Below are positions 1 to 11,581 of a stretch of DNA of 64,000 bases, in pieces. The stretch lies in contig NC_079880.1 of assembly GCF_029227915.1 (NCBI RefSeq), positions 23,002,501 through 23,066,500 on the forward strand, read 5' to 3'. Origin of the DNA: Hydractinia symbiolongicarpus (taxonomy: Eukaryota > Cnidaria > Hydrozoa > Anthoathecata > Hydractiniidae). The translations under genes and the position numbers were made by a program. The notes under the pieces are model-generated. The model had not been told where the DNA came from, did not search any database, and worked only from the letters and a program-made list of their open reading frames with translations. Each line of letters opens with the position of its first letter. Position 1 is the stretch's first letter.

Positions 1-62
1 CGGCGCAGAGATGATTATATTGGTATTCATTCTCTGTTTTCTTGACCTGTTTTTTATTTCAG

Positions 63-3000
63 ATCTGACGTCATCTGTGCCTCTCAACGAATCGTCTGAC
101 TTGAATTCGTCGAGTGATGAAGACGAGCCAATCAGAAGAGCGAAAAAGAATGATCAGTTGTTGTCTGCGAACCAACAAAAACTAAAAAATCGAATGTTGA
201 TCCTTCGAATGAAAATGATGCATGTGATTCGAAATTTCCATTTTTACTTGATGACAAGGGTAGGATATGGTATATTTTAGTAAAAAATGATTGGTAAAAC
301 AAGGTAAATCGGCTGATAGTAATGTGGCCTTGTCACTGCCTGACAGTCTGTCTGTGAAAGTGTGGACTAAATAAAGAGATTTTGGAAATTAAAGTTTTGA
401 AATTAAATTACTGATAAAAATACTTCTGCTGGAGTATTTTTTTATTTTCATAATTTTTAATTATTTTCATATTTTTTAATTTTTCTGCTTGTATTTTAGA
501 TTCAAAATGCTACTTGTGCAGAATTTAAATCAAAGGTTATCGAGGTAAGTGGTTTGAATAAACGAAGCAAGAGTATTTTTAGTTTAAAAAGTGATGAAGG
601 TGGGATAGTTGGTAAAATAGATCTATAGAGTAAGATTTAAGCATGCGTTCAGATGGTAGTCAGGGGGCTCAAACCTTAGACATTACATTTTAACAATTAA
701 CAATGTATAGCTTGGTAATATTGGTAGGATGTGTAAGGACAGAATAATCTTATTTGGCTTACATCGTGTAAAACTAATAAATTACGCCCCCAAAGGAGAG
801 TGATGTATTAAAACTCCCCCTGCGTTCGGGATAAGATCGTTCTTTTCAGCCTAACTTTCAAGTATGGCTTGTTTGTACGAAGCGCCGTTTTTTCTGTGGC
901 ACGTACCCTGGGTAGCTTCCCAAAATTTGATTTATCACCAATACCCAGATGAAAATAAACACCCAAAACATTCCAGAAATAAAAAGTCTTTGTTTTTGAT
1001 AAAATTGGCATAGTGAACAAAACAAGCATGCCAGGAATGAAAATTACATTGAAACCTAAAACTAATTTAGGTTTTAGGTTCAAATCCCCACTCCGGTACA
1101 ATTTAAATGCAGTTTTGTCAACCAATTCAAAACCGTCTACCGACTGCGAACCGCGACAGACAAGCGAGTTAGAGCAATGCTATACGCATCTGTAGCGGTA
1201 ATATAACATAGTTATAGTCGGAAGGAAAGAAGAGCCAACCGCTACCAAGCACATTAAAACTTTCTGTTACTTGATGACTGGTTTTTTTGGATTTTTTTTA
1301 TTTTATTTTTGTTTCAGGCCAAGGATTTGGACGAGATAATGGAACTTCATCGGAAATTTCTTCACAATTTGAAGCAAAGATGTTTTCTCCATGAAAAAGT
1401 ATGTTTTGGTTTTAAAATTTTATTTTTGGTGTCTCATTGTCATGACACTCTAACTTTTGTGAGTGCCGTAGTAAACTACTCATCTTCAAATTCGAAGTCA
1501 TTGTAAGGGCTTTATCTATCTATCTATCACGTTAATTATGGAATCCCATGGTTATCGATAGAGTAGGCCTATGGTTAGCTAAGCCTCGCTGTTACAGTTC
1601 AACTAGCCAGAGGGGAGATTCAACCGCGAAGGGAGTTACTAGAAGTGGTGGCAGGTGTTTGCGTTGTCTTGAGCAGCCTAATAGATGGGAGCTTGGGAAG
1701 TCACCATTAAAAATTATAACCGCGGGAAAAGGGGTGGTGGTATGTGGGGAAGGACGAATTAAGAAGTTCAAGGTGAAAAAAATTGAAAAATTATTAAGCG
1801 GAATTGACGTCAATTAGACACCAGGGTGTTGTTTCTAATTTGATTATCTTCTGTGTTGCGATATTTTTGAATGATTTCACACCTGCTGACAAATACTTAT
1901 TTTCGCGGATTTTTTTAAAGAAGGCAGTGGTGTCTGTGTAACATTGCGATTAACCCTCTTAAAGATTAACGATCTCCATATGATTAGTTATTCTTTTCAA
2001 CTGGGATTGCATATACACCTGATTGCATGAAAACGTTTGTTTATTTTTGCGATCCGGAGCTTTAAATAAGTTTTTAATGAAGAAAATTCAATCAGTTTTG
2101 ACAAAACAAAACAAACTACAAACTCTGCAACCTCATTGTTATAAATTATTCAGTCTGTTCCTTGTCCTGACAAATTGTGCGTATACTCACAAAAAAATCC
2201 GGAGTGAGTTTTAAGTTCTTTATAGATTGGTCGCTCCAGGGAAGCCATCTTCAGAGTTCTATCACTTGTGTTTGATTTCGAGTTGCTATGGTTATCGAGT
2301 GTACACCGTATAGAGTAAGTGTGAACACAGAATATTATGTTTAACTTTTGGGTGCAACTAACAGCGTTTAGTACCTGAGCATGCGCATTCGAATTTTTTC
2401 TGGTCGCGGCGGTTGGCAAGTTAGTGAGTGAGTTGAGACGAGTCAACTTTCAAGCGTTAAAGAAAAATAACTTTTTGGACAACCCTTAAGAATTTCTAAT
2501 GTGATGGAATAAAACATATTTAACACCGACGTTTTAACGCAAGGAAGTTGTGACCACGAACGCGCTCTAATGAAGAACAGCCTTAAAGAGACACTTGGTT
2601 TATTTCCTCTATTACACTTATTTGTGCGCTACAGTTTTTGCTCAAATATCCATTCGCCTAGTGATAAAACTTTATTGTCAGAAATTTTCGGAGGAAGAAT
2701 TTTCGCTATTTGGCGGTGTTTTGAAACATCAAGAAGTTAAATTCTGCGAAGCTTTCGTGCAAACCGAAAACGAACGATTAAAAAAAACTGTTTTTTTTTT
2801 TTTGCAAAATTTAATTTTACGAAATCAATTGAACTTAGAAACAAGCGCGAAAATTGATTCGCGAGAATGCATAAGTTTTTTGGAATCACGTCATTTTTTT
2901 TCCGTGTAAATTTCTGGGAAAGTAAGCGACAGTCATGGACTTGAAAATGTAAAAAATTAATGAACGGACTATGATTAACATCTGCACGGATAATCAAACC

Positions 3001-3644
3001 TGTTCAGGTTTTACATTTGCTTATTTATTTTCACATCTTCCTACTCAACCTTTATTTATTTGTTTATTTATTTATTTATATTGTCTTGCAGTATGAGCAG
3101 AATCAACACGATTGAGAAAGACTTTAACCGTTGCACATCATTTCTGCACTCATTCTTTAGCAGTCTGGCTAAGCGAGGCTCGTATCCGCATTGTAAGTTG
3201 TTATTTTAGATAAAGAAGTTTAACAAGTGTGCAATTCTACAATCTTGTACATAAATATTAGGACAAATGGATTTTTTACCAAAACTTACTTCCTCGACAT
3301 TTTACAGACCCCTCCCCCTATTTCAGTGTTGAAATACCGTTACGGGGTACACTCGCTCTTCAACATTGAGAAATGGATGAGGGTTTAAACACAACTTTAA
3401 TCTGAATTTGTCCCAATATATTATGCAGACGCTTGTATTACGCAAGCGTATGTTTTTTCGTATGGAATACACTTTTCTCTAGAATTACGGTATGATCACT
3501 GGCTGCTCCCATTTTTTCATCTCATTTAACTTCGGCGCGACGACTCTTTTTCTAACTGTGGCTACATTTTTTGTTTCAGTTGAATTTCTTGCGCAGTCTT
3601 TAAAAACGGAATCGCAAGGCCATCAAGCATTGTTTAGAAGATGA
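63..3644 (+). CDS. TUBGCP5: Gamma-tubulin complex component 5, C-terminal exons (partial, 5' end outside window)
   Basis: GCP5 is a subunit of the gamma-tubulin ring complex that nucleates microtubules. The coding exons I can place are 63-259, 500-544, 1318-1398, 3092-3192 and 3580-3644 (TGA stop), each with AG/GT borders and compatible phases. Exon 1 holds an acidic stretch (SSSDEDE) and then LKNRMLILRMKMMHVIRNF, matching the LQRLHLMRVKLMHFVN region of human GCP5. Exon 3 (AKDLDEIMELHRKFLHNLKQ) matches AKDLDQLIKIHYRYLSTIHD. The last exons carry IEKDFNRC, RGSYPHFEFLAQSL and the C-terminus, matching IEKMESDFKNC and RGSFPHLESLALSL. The human comparison is from memory. One exon is missing: exon 3 ends in phase 0, but the 3092 exon needs two bases from upstream. 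An exon of about 30 codons should therefore lie in 1399-3091, and I could not find it. The family identity is strong; the choice of GCP5 over GCP6 is likely. Confidence 0.85.
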
Positions 3645-4620
3645 AGAAGAACAAATATGACGCATAATTGGAGTAGATTATATGCCGTATTAGTTGGTCA
3701 AAACACTAAGTTAAAAGCAATCAAAAATTCTAATAAGGTTGGAATTTGTTGAATCTCAGTGGATGTACGGAAGTAAGAAGAAAAGCAAGATTTTGCTAGA
3801 CAATTTTGTAATGAAAATGTATCAATGTAGATGCTCTTGTAACATATCTTAAATTTATTTATTATAAAATAATCTATCAGGGACACCTTTTTCATTTTCT
3901 TTGACTGTAGTAATAAGCAATGCCAGGCTTAATCCGCAGCCACCCAGTCTTCAATCTCAAAATATATTTTGCTTTTTGCATGCAACAAAAATAGTTGTTT
4001 GTCTATTTTTTGACTCTTTTGTCCTTTCAACCTAGATTCCTGGGCCCGTCGGTTTTTTGTATATCTGGTGAGAAACCTTTTTGTCAGATGAGAATGAGCG
4101 TAGCGCCGAGAGAAAAAAGCCCTTTGGATGAGGTTGGCGTACTTGTTATGAAAGTCAACTTCATTCTGCTTTGGTCTCACTTCAGTTCTGTGCTGCTTGC
4201 CAGTTTAACCTTTAAGGAAGCGGGCGAAAACATTCCCACAAACATTCCCAATAACTAGTAAGATATTTTCAAAAACGGGCCCCTTTTTTAAGACTTATAT
4301 AAGTTTATTTGCAAAAAAATGTCGAAAAAAATTTACGTACGAATAGAAAAAGATTTCATTACAACGTCTTTGTACCAACTTCTTAGCAGAATAATTTACA
4401 GATAAGAATGGTTATATTTTTTCCCCTGAGATTTATTTTGACGTTTTGTGAAGGAACCGAAACAGTAAGTGTTGTGTTTCGCAATAACGTCGCTCGTAAT
4501 TTAAAACGTTTAACGATATTTAAAGTTGTTTTTGTTTTAAGTCTCGAGAGAAAAAAAAAAGTTTAACGCGTGCACTATATTTAATGAAATTTTTAAAAAA
4601 AATTGTAAACAAAAAAACAA
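3645..4620. other. Intergenic region with transposon-end-like motif
   Basis: This holds the 3' flank of the GCP5 gene and the 5' flank of the gene at 4621. Around 4027 there is TCAACCTAGATTCCTGGGCC, a degenerate form of the CAACCTCG...CCCAGG terminus that recurs across the window. The open frames on both strands (3929-4258) overlap that repeat and show no protein signature. I see no RNA gene. Confidence 0.4.
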
Positions 4621-5193
4621 ATGGTCAACAGAGCAGACATGAGTGCCAAGTCGGTAACTTTTGCGTTACCGAAGAATAAAATTGCCGTAACAAGTAATAA
4701 AACTGCGATAAAAAGATTACGCGAATTATCGATTCAAACAAACGATAAAAGGCAACGTGCTGGTTTGCGAATTACAAAATATAATCACGATATCGAATCC
4801 TGTCAACTTCATATGAAAGCCTTAGCCGTCGAAAAACAATTTTACGACAATAATATTCGCGAACTACGAGAAAATATTGCGACCCAGATTGGTTTGCGAA
4901 AGGAATATCTACGAGGCATTGCTATCGAAAAGAATCGTCAAAATGGAATAATGATGCAAAAACGAAAAGACTTATTTAAACTTCAAGAACAGTGCAAAAA
5001 CGATACAGAAAATATACGAATGTTGAAACGCAGTATTAACGACGAAACGGTTCAAAGAAATATTTTTTTACGCCGAATATCAGAATATAAACAAAGCAAA
5101 GAACCGCGACAAAGAAAGATGTCTACCAGAGATGCACCGCAAAGAAAAATATCTGAAAAACTTTTGCCATCTCTCGAGAAGTTTCGAAGATAG
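4621..5193 (+). CDS. Single-exon basic coiled-coil protein, 190 aa
   Basis: This is a continuous 190-residue frame with no recognisable intron. The protein is rich in K, R, E, Q and N. From about residue 25 to 155 it has a heptad-like pattern typical of a long alpha-helical coiled coil (for example AIKRLRELSIQTND, KEYLRGIAIEKNRQN and LKRSINDETVQRNIFLRRI). A short basic, Ser/Arg-rich tail contains two similar motifs, RQRKMSTR and PQRKISEK, which look like possible basophilic-kinase sites. There is no signal peptide or membrane segment. The second methionine (residue 7, MSAKSV) is an equally plausible start. I do not recognise the family. The composition would suit a cytoskeletal, centrosomal or sperm structural protein, but that is a guess. 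The coding frame itself is well supported by its length and composition in AT-rich DNA. Confidence 0.6.
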   Translation: MVNRADMSAKSVTFALPKNKIAVTSNKTAIKRLRELSIQTNDKRQRAGLRITKYNHDIESCQLHMKALAVEKQFYDNNIRELRENIATQIGLRKEYLRGIAIEKNRQNGIMMQKRKDLFKLQEQCKNDTENIRMLKRSINDETVQRNIFLRRISEYKQSKEPRQRKMSTRDAPQRKISEKLLPSLEKFRR

Positions 5194-5434
5194 CACTTGA
5201 AACTATTCTCGATTCCAGGACTCTTTGTCTCTTTTTATCAGATATCAGAAACTAAAAAAGCCATGAAGTAAAGGTTGACGTGAATCAGCATCGTCCTTAG
5301 GTCTTTTAAAGTTTTAAATAGACTTTAGCTCGATGTCAAAAATCTAAGAAAGGTTCCTTGTTACCTAATTCCTTAATATTTATGAAACGTTGGAAAAACA
5401 ACATGTGACATGTAGATTATATTGTAACGTACGT

Positions 5435-6109
5435 CCAACCTCGTTCCCAGGACTTTTTGTCTCTCACGCCGTCCAAGATGCAAAAAGAGACAACAGATCC
5501 TGAAATCGCCGTATGGAAAAAAATAGAAAGTTAGTAAAAACCTGAACCTCAAGTTTGTATATTTATTGAAACTAACTTCAAAGTGTGACTGCTAATTCGT
5601 CTTCAGCTTGGAACGAGATCATGTGACCGTAATATGTACCACCTATATGCGACAGGCTAGATATGTGACGGAACGTGAAGATATATTAATTAACCTCGTT
5701 CCCAGCATCTTTATTCGATTGATGAACAAGGACGGCGCAAAAGAATTAATATTAAACACATTGTCTTCACCTCGCCCTACTACGTCCTTAACGGGCGATC
5801 CTTAATTTTAAATAGGCAAGAAACCCTGAAAACAAGATTATAAAAAACAGCCAAAAATAATGATCCAGCGAACAGTCTTAATTAAGAATTTAAACGTTGT
5901 TATAAAAAAAGAAACGTGTAGGCTCTCAAATAGGTAGGCGTCAAATCTTACTATGCAGCTATCCCTTCTGTTGCGTAAATCAAAGTCAATACAGTGCATA
6001 TAGTATAGTGCTGAAACCAAACTCGACCTTTGTCTCTCTTTTATAACGGGAATAACGGGAAGCCGCCTCCTTATATCAAAAAGAGAAAAAGTCCTAGGAT
6101 CGAGGTTGG
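5435..6109. mobile_element. MITE-like element with CCAACCTCG terminal inverted repeats
   Basis: The left end reads CCAACCTCGTTCCCAGGACT and then TTTTTGTCTCT. The reverse complement of the right end reads CCAACCTCGATCCTAGGACT and then TTTTTCTCTTT, giving terminal inverted repeats of about 28 bp around a 675-bp body. A third internal AACCTCGTTCCCAG copy at about 5692 and a solo copy at 5208-5235 (CGATTCCAGGACTCTTTGTC) suggest nested or truncated relatives. No transposase is encoded; the open frames at 5608-5805 and 5838-6260 lie inside it and resemble nothing. A target-site duplication is not clear. Confidence 0.6.
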
Positions 6110-8066
6110 TGCTGAAACATGTACGTACGAAAAAATACTTTACAAAGTTTTGTTTTTCTCCCCAAGCCTTTCTAAGAAGGATTTTTCTCGTGCATACATT
6201 TTTGCGGTTAAAACAAGCCATATTTTTTCAGTATATATTTTTTTCCGAACAACAATTTAGTAATAATAATAAGTAATATTTATTACTTATTTATGCCCCA
6301 TTGTAGTAGAATGTAAATCGATTGTTACGTGCACGCGACCATAAAGTTGTTGTCGCGACCATAAAGTTGCACATCTCTTATGTCACTCTGTTGTACGTTG
6401 CCATTAAAGCCATAATGGTACAACTTTTATGCGGCTATTTTTTCACCAAAAATCACTTAAATATTCGAATTTCTTAAAACTTAACAAATACTTACAAATG
6501 GCAATTAATTAAGTATTAGTAATTGACCCTTGTCTGAAAACGAGGCCCATTAGTTATTATTGCAAAAAAAACTGCGAAAGATGCATTATCAATGCTTCAA
6601 AATAAAAACTTATCGCCCTAAGCAGCAAAATATTAAAAAATATTAAAATCCAGGATTAATTTTTTTAATTTGCTTTAAACATTCCAGCAATTTAACAGAA
6701 TTTTTTTGGAGTAAATTTCAGAATAACTAACAACAGTATCAATTTTTTCTAATCCAGTGTTTGGCAATCGTTTTCAAGTCACTTCTGTTGGAAAAACTAA
6801 AAAGCTATTTTTTTAGCATTCAAAAAATTAAAATTTTTATATATTTATGAAAAAACAATTCACAAAACCTAGAAAAAGGTAAATAAACAATAGATTGAGG
6901 AATATCACGTGTAAATTAAGTAAAAAAGCCATAAATAGGGGCAAAGTTTGCAAAACTCCAGGGCTTTTCCAGGACTTTCGTCGCTTTTTTGGTCCAGAAA
7001 AGTTTGCACTGGTTACATAATAACATATGTGAAATGTTGTGAAAACATAATAACATTTTCTTTTTCTTGATTTATCTTGCACAGTTTTTAAATATTACAA
7101 AACACAATGTGCAAATATAAATTCCAATAAATTTAAACTTAAAGGGAAATATAACAGTGAAAACAACAAGCTTTTTAATATCCACACTATATCTACAAAA
7201 GTGTGGCCTCTTTCAGAAAAATTGCAACAGATAAACATACAAAAAAAGAAATATAAAATTATCTATAGATTAAAATAAACAAAAAAAGGATATAAACTAA
7301 ACTAAACGTTGCAAATGCTATATACATAATTTCTTCTTTGACCATACGGAACGTGCAATTCATAGAAAAAAATTAAAATTTGATCAACAGAAACTTGTTC
7401 ATAAGTTGTTCAAATGTTCAGAATAAGCATTTAATGAAAAGAGCAACATTAAATGAGCTAATTTATGAAGACATTGTAATGTTCCTATGGACCTCGAATT
7501 ACTAGTTCAATAAGGTTATACCAGAAGGAATTGGTCAACAGAAGAAAGGTTTACAGTCAGCATTTATTTTCATCAACCATGCAAGATTAAGGAGGCATAT
7601 AAATATCGCCTGGGTCTGTTTTTTATATGTACAAAATATACACTACAAATAACATTTTATACTATCAGGTTCCATTCTAAAGGTTTGATATATACAAAGG
7701 ATAAAAGGTTAATAATAACATAAATCGCCCTTTTATCGGTTTATTTCACAAGGAAAATAATTCATGTGTGTTTCACATCAACAATTTACGTTTGTGTCTG
7801 TACGTGCTCTAACACAAAACTAGAAGTTTAATGAAAAATTTATATCCAATAAAATAAAAACCATGCATGCTTGTGGGAATCTGCCAATGTGAGTTGGGAA
7901 TTTTTAGTTCAAATGTAGGCATTCACTTTGGCAATTTTTGAGTGCCAACATGAATAAGAAAAGTTAAAATGAAAATTACATTTAGTAACACACAGAGCAA
8001 ATATAGATCTGTATTCACCAACTGTTATTGATTTCAGAACAATGAGGTTTTCTACTTTATTTCAAA
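6110..8066. other. AT-rich intergenic region, no gene seen
   Basis: About 2 kb of AT-rich DNA. Near 6337-6372 an 18-bp phrase (GCGACCATAAAGTTG with flanks) is directly repeated. The left part is flanking DNA; the right part is presumably the 3'UTR of the minus-strand gene ending at 8067. An AATAAA (minus strand, about 8052-8057) lies just after its stop codon. I see no exon signatures. Confidence 0.4.
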
Positions 8067-9308
8067 TTACTGCTGTTGAGTAGATTTCATCTTTAAAACC
8101 TGCCAAAGCTTGAAACCATCTTCCAAATCAGGATTCTCATAACGGAACCGAAAGTACTTTATATGTTCAGCAACTAAAGCTTGTTCAATTCCTACTAAGG
8201 CTTGGTTGGACAGTATTGATTCAAAATTTTCGTTATCACATGCATCAGCTTTCGATTTGCATAATTTCCATAACTCATAGCCTCGTTCTAAGGCCTCATT
8301 GTAAAAGCGATAATTAAAATACGAACACTGTTCTGCTGTGAGCTTACGTTCAACTGCTTCAACTCCTTGTTTAGCTAGTGTTGCTTCAAAGGAATCATAT
8401 ACTTGCGATGAGTCCATGTCATGCTCTGTCCGGGATGATTCATCATCATTACAAATGTCAATTTCATTTGTTGGTGATGAATCGCTTTGACTATTTAACA
8501 AGCTTGGCTGCTGCATATGTATCATATGTGAAATCACATCTGAGGGTGTGTTTGCCACAGACGAAGTTCGAACTGCATAATGATTAAGAGAAACAGACGA
8601 GGAACGTTGGCTTTGTGACATTGAACGGTTTCTCGTAACTTGCAAGATATCTAATTCTGGATGCTTGTTGACAAACAACTTCAGCCATTTTCTCGTGTTT
8701 AAAGGATTGTCGAAAGGTCTTCCTTGTTCCTTAGCCAACTCTTCAGCTCTTGTTAAAATTCCTTTAAGCAATGTAGGCTTATCTAAATTTGAATTTTCTC
8801 TTACAAATTCCACAATTTTAGCATCACTATCAGCTGATAAAGGAAATGTTCCTGCAGTCTCTAAATGCTGACGCTTCACTTTCATTGAAAGCCTGTCCAG
8901 CAAGGTTGTTCGAGGGATTCCAAACTTTCTTGCAGCGTTTGTTGTAGTTAATTCTCCACCTAAAACAGAGTCCATGGCAGAAGCCATGGTTTCCAGCGTC
9001 CATCTTACTCCTCTTGCTGGACTGTTGACACTGCTTAATCTGCGGGCTTTCTCTCCGTCTGTTGTTGTGTTTTCTTCGTCGTTATTCTGATCAGACGAAT
9101 CGTCATTTTTGATTACAAAGATAGCATCATTTCCCTCACTGTCCTGATCTTGGCTAGCAAGTTTTGACATAGAAGACTGAGCCATAGACGGTATAAGAAT
9201 TTTGTTGCATGCTTGCTCCACGTTTTGTAAAATAGATGCAGGATCTGACTCAACATCGTCAAAAACTTCGCCATTTGAACCAACATCGCAGTCAGTGTCG
9301 TCCGCCAT
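8067..9308 (-). CDS. Psq/CENPB-type helix-turn-helix DNA-binding protein with duplicated C-terminal module
   Basis: A single-exon frame of 413 aa. Residues 1-100 are acidic and low-complexity. Residues 102-140 (RWTLETMASAMDSVLGGEL, then TTTNAARKFGIPRTTLLDRL) match the Pipsqueak-type helix-turn-helix found in pogo-like transposases. Residues 155-225 resemble the CENPB/Tc5 helix-turn-helix (RKWLKLFVNKHPEL). A Ser-rich linker follows. Two similar modules of about 45 residues then appear at 306-350 and 361-406, sharing a SFE/NFE start, a V-E-A/I-E-Q core, YF-RFY/YFRFRY and GYELWKL/GFKLWQV. There is no DDE catalytic domain, so this looks like a domesticated DNA-binding protein derived from a pogo-like transposase rather than an active element. 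The C-terminal modules are likely a protein-interaction domain, which is inference. The start MADDTD is the first ATG of the frame. AATAAA follows the stop closely. Confidence 0.75.
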   Translation of the reverse strand: MADDTDCDVGSNGEVFDDVESDPASILQNVEQACNKILIPSMAQSSMSKLASQDQDSEGNDAIFVIKNDDSSDQNNDEENTTTDGEKARRLSSVNSPARGVRWTLETMASAMDSVLGGELTTTNAARKFGIPRTTLLDRLSMKVKRQHLETAGTFPLSADSDAKIVEFVRENSNLDKPTLLKGILTRAEELAKEQGRPFDNPLNTRKWLKLFVNKHPELDILQVTRNRSMSQSQRSSSVSLNHYAVRTSSVANTPSDVISHMIHMQQPSLLNSQSDSSPTNEIDICNDDESSRTEHDMDSSQVYDSFEATLAKQGVEAVERKLTAEQCSYFNYRFYNEALERGYELWKLCKSKADACDNENFESILSNQALVGIEQALVAEHIKYFRFRYENPDLEDGFKLWQVLKMKSTQQQ

Positions 9309-11581
9309 GATTGTATTTTGAACAAATAAAAGATCCCGTCAAAAAAGAGTGTACGTCACTCGTTTAACCAGAAAAAGGCCACGCCGTAGACTAACCTCGT
9401 CCCCGGGACTGTTAGCTTCGAGGGGCTGGTGAAAAAAGGGTATGAGCAGACGTAAATATGTTCTTGTCATCCTTGTTATTTACAACATAAGGTTGTGTTT
9501 TGTTCTAGCCACTTCTACAATCCCAGGACATAAATTATTGCAAAAAAGGCAGAATTGTAAAGCTCGTAACCACAAGCAAATGAAGTAACTCGCACTCCGA
9601 ACTTGTCAAATTTCACTTCTCAAAATACGCCACAGCGGATAAGGACTTCGGATCTTAAATAACTTAGATCTGAAATTTCAAAGAGCGCTAATTTTTGCTG
9701 ACGTCAGCACGGCTATATCTCTCGATTTTCCGCACCATATCGAGTCGTGGAGCAGATATATGGAGACTCTAACGCATGTTTGACGTTGGTTACTCGTCCT
9801 ACACCCTGTCAAAGTAAAACTGTTGCAGCCTGACAGAATGTGATGCCGTTCGGCTATTTCAAGAAAAGCCAAAAACGGCGTTTCGCAGTAATATTATGTA
9901 CGGAAATGTAGTTGCGTCTAGCACGGCCTAGACGCCCAATAAGTGACTAGTATGGGTGCCATTAGACGACGCAGTCGCGCCTTGTAGCATTTTTAAAATT
10001 CACTTAACTGGGTTATAACTAATTACACCGTGACGTAATGTTTTGATTTTGCATCGAGAACAATAGACATGCGCACGCATATGCACAAGCAAAAATTATA
10101 AACAACAGACCGCAAAGATCGACGCAAGAAATGTTGAAGTCTGTTTTTAAACAGAAAAAACATTTGAGAAAAAAACAATTCCAACGGATTTTACATTTTA
10201 TTTCCATAAAATTCTATAAATTAGTCTATTACAAGCCTATGCGATTCTAAAGAATTTTTATCCTGACCAGGGGAAGGGACTGTAAAGTCACACGGCAAAG
10301 AAACAACACAATATTAACCCAATCTCGTCCCCGGGTCGTCTTGCATCGAAAAGTCATATGGACGTCATGTGGACAAAGTTTTAGGTGACTGCTGTTACTA
10401 GACAAGTAATTATAATGCCTGTCGCGCTTCTCAATAGGGAAATTTTATTTAAAAATTCTAGAGGCCCTGGGATTGAGGTTAGTTATCTTCTGGTCGATGA
10501 AAACACTAAAAAGCCCTAGAGGCGAGGTTGCCCGTGTCATTTTCAACAACTATGTCAACTTAGTTCCAAAGCCCTCAGACTCCCTAATAATTCCCGATAT
10601 TATAAAGTCTATCGAACTGCACACAAAGTGTCTAATGATCAAACCTCGGCATTATTTATAAAATATTTTTAAAATTTTGGAAATTGAGCCTTGACGATTC
10701 TTATTGAAAGATTCAATTACTGCATTCAATCATTTTTGAATCGATATCGATCGAAACAGTGACAAAGTTCCCACTCATTTTGAAACTATTTTTTCAAGAT
10801 CTTCAGAATTTCAGCCCTTTGATTTTTTAGATCTTAGGAAGAGTGGCCACTCTGTAGAAGTCTGGGTCAAATTTTAGGAGAAAACACTAAAAAAACTTAT
10901 AAAAACTATCCCATATTTTAGAATATATTGCAAACATTTTAGGAGGAAAGAGTTACTAATAATTAGGACTTTCTTTTTATCACCTTTAAGGTGTTGCATA
11001 TATTGTAGGGTGACCTTAATTTAAGGTTTTATCTACATTAGAGAAGTTGTATACACTAGATGTTGTATGTAAATATTAACTTAATGCATTCTCAATTGCT
11101 GCAACGTTTCTTTTTTGAAAACGGATTTAAAAATCTACCGCAAATAAAACAGAATAACAAAAATTTACTATTCAAAAAAAAAAGGATGTCAGCTTAAACA
11201 GAGAAAAGAATCTTTATTTTTGGAACAAATTCCAGGTTATTTAGGATTTTTTTAAAACAAGATTTAGGGTGTGGCTTTGATATTTTATCTAACAGAACAG
11301 AAAGTTGTTTCGTACGTTCCGAAAATACAATTGGGGTCAGGTTACGTTTAGGTTAAGCCTCACCAAATATCTCCATCGATGAGTAAGGTGGATTTTTTAT
11401 TCCGCTAAATAATCAAGTTCAAAATGTCGGCCATCGCTTCACAAAAACAACAATAACTCTACTTCTACCACACTTTATTTCTTTCCTTCGTATATCATTT
11501 TAAATATTGAATCTTATCACTATTGATTATCACTATTTCACGTCTTCGAATTAAATCTATATCCAATACCACACACTCATT
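9309..11581. other. Intergenic region with several CAACCTCG-family fragments
   Basis: About 2.3 kb without a recognisable gene. It contains repeat-end motifs at about 9394 (AACCTCGTCCCCGGGACT), 10315, 10463-10483 and 10517 (AGGCGAGGTTGCCC). The 9680-9870 stretch is locally GC-richer and has an open minus-strand frame without family resemblance. The right part (10700-11500) is plain AT-rich DNA. Confidence 0.4.
10315..10483. mobile_element. Small MITE-like fragment, about 170 bp
   Basis: The left end is TAACCCAATCTCGTCCCCGG. The reverse complement of the right end is TAACCTCAATCCCAGGGCC. The imperfect inversion and short spacing suggest a short, decayed member of the same CAACCTCG-terminated family as the element at 5435-6109. 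Confidence 0.4.

Noticed and set aside
63-259. An apparent frameshift in the first exon, because another frame (SNVDPSNENDACDSKFPFLL) looks protein-like
   Set aside because: The original frame gives LKNRMLILRMKMMHVIRNF...LMTR, which matches the GCP5 family and joins in phase to the next exon; the alternative frame is chance.
808-1195. Open frames on both strands and a TGGCATAGTGA plus GGTTCAAATCC pair suggesting a tRNA or SINE
   Set aside because: The A-box and B-box spacing is about 70 bp, the arms do not pair, and it lies in a GCP5 intron; the evidence is too weak.
1548-1817. An 89-aa plus-strand frame in a GCP5 intron
   Set aside because: No splice context, no family motif, and an antisense frame is open over the same bases; probably repeat-derived.
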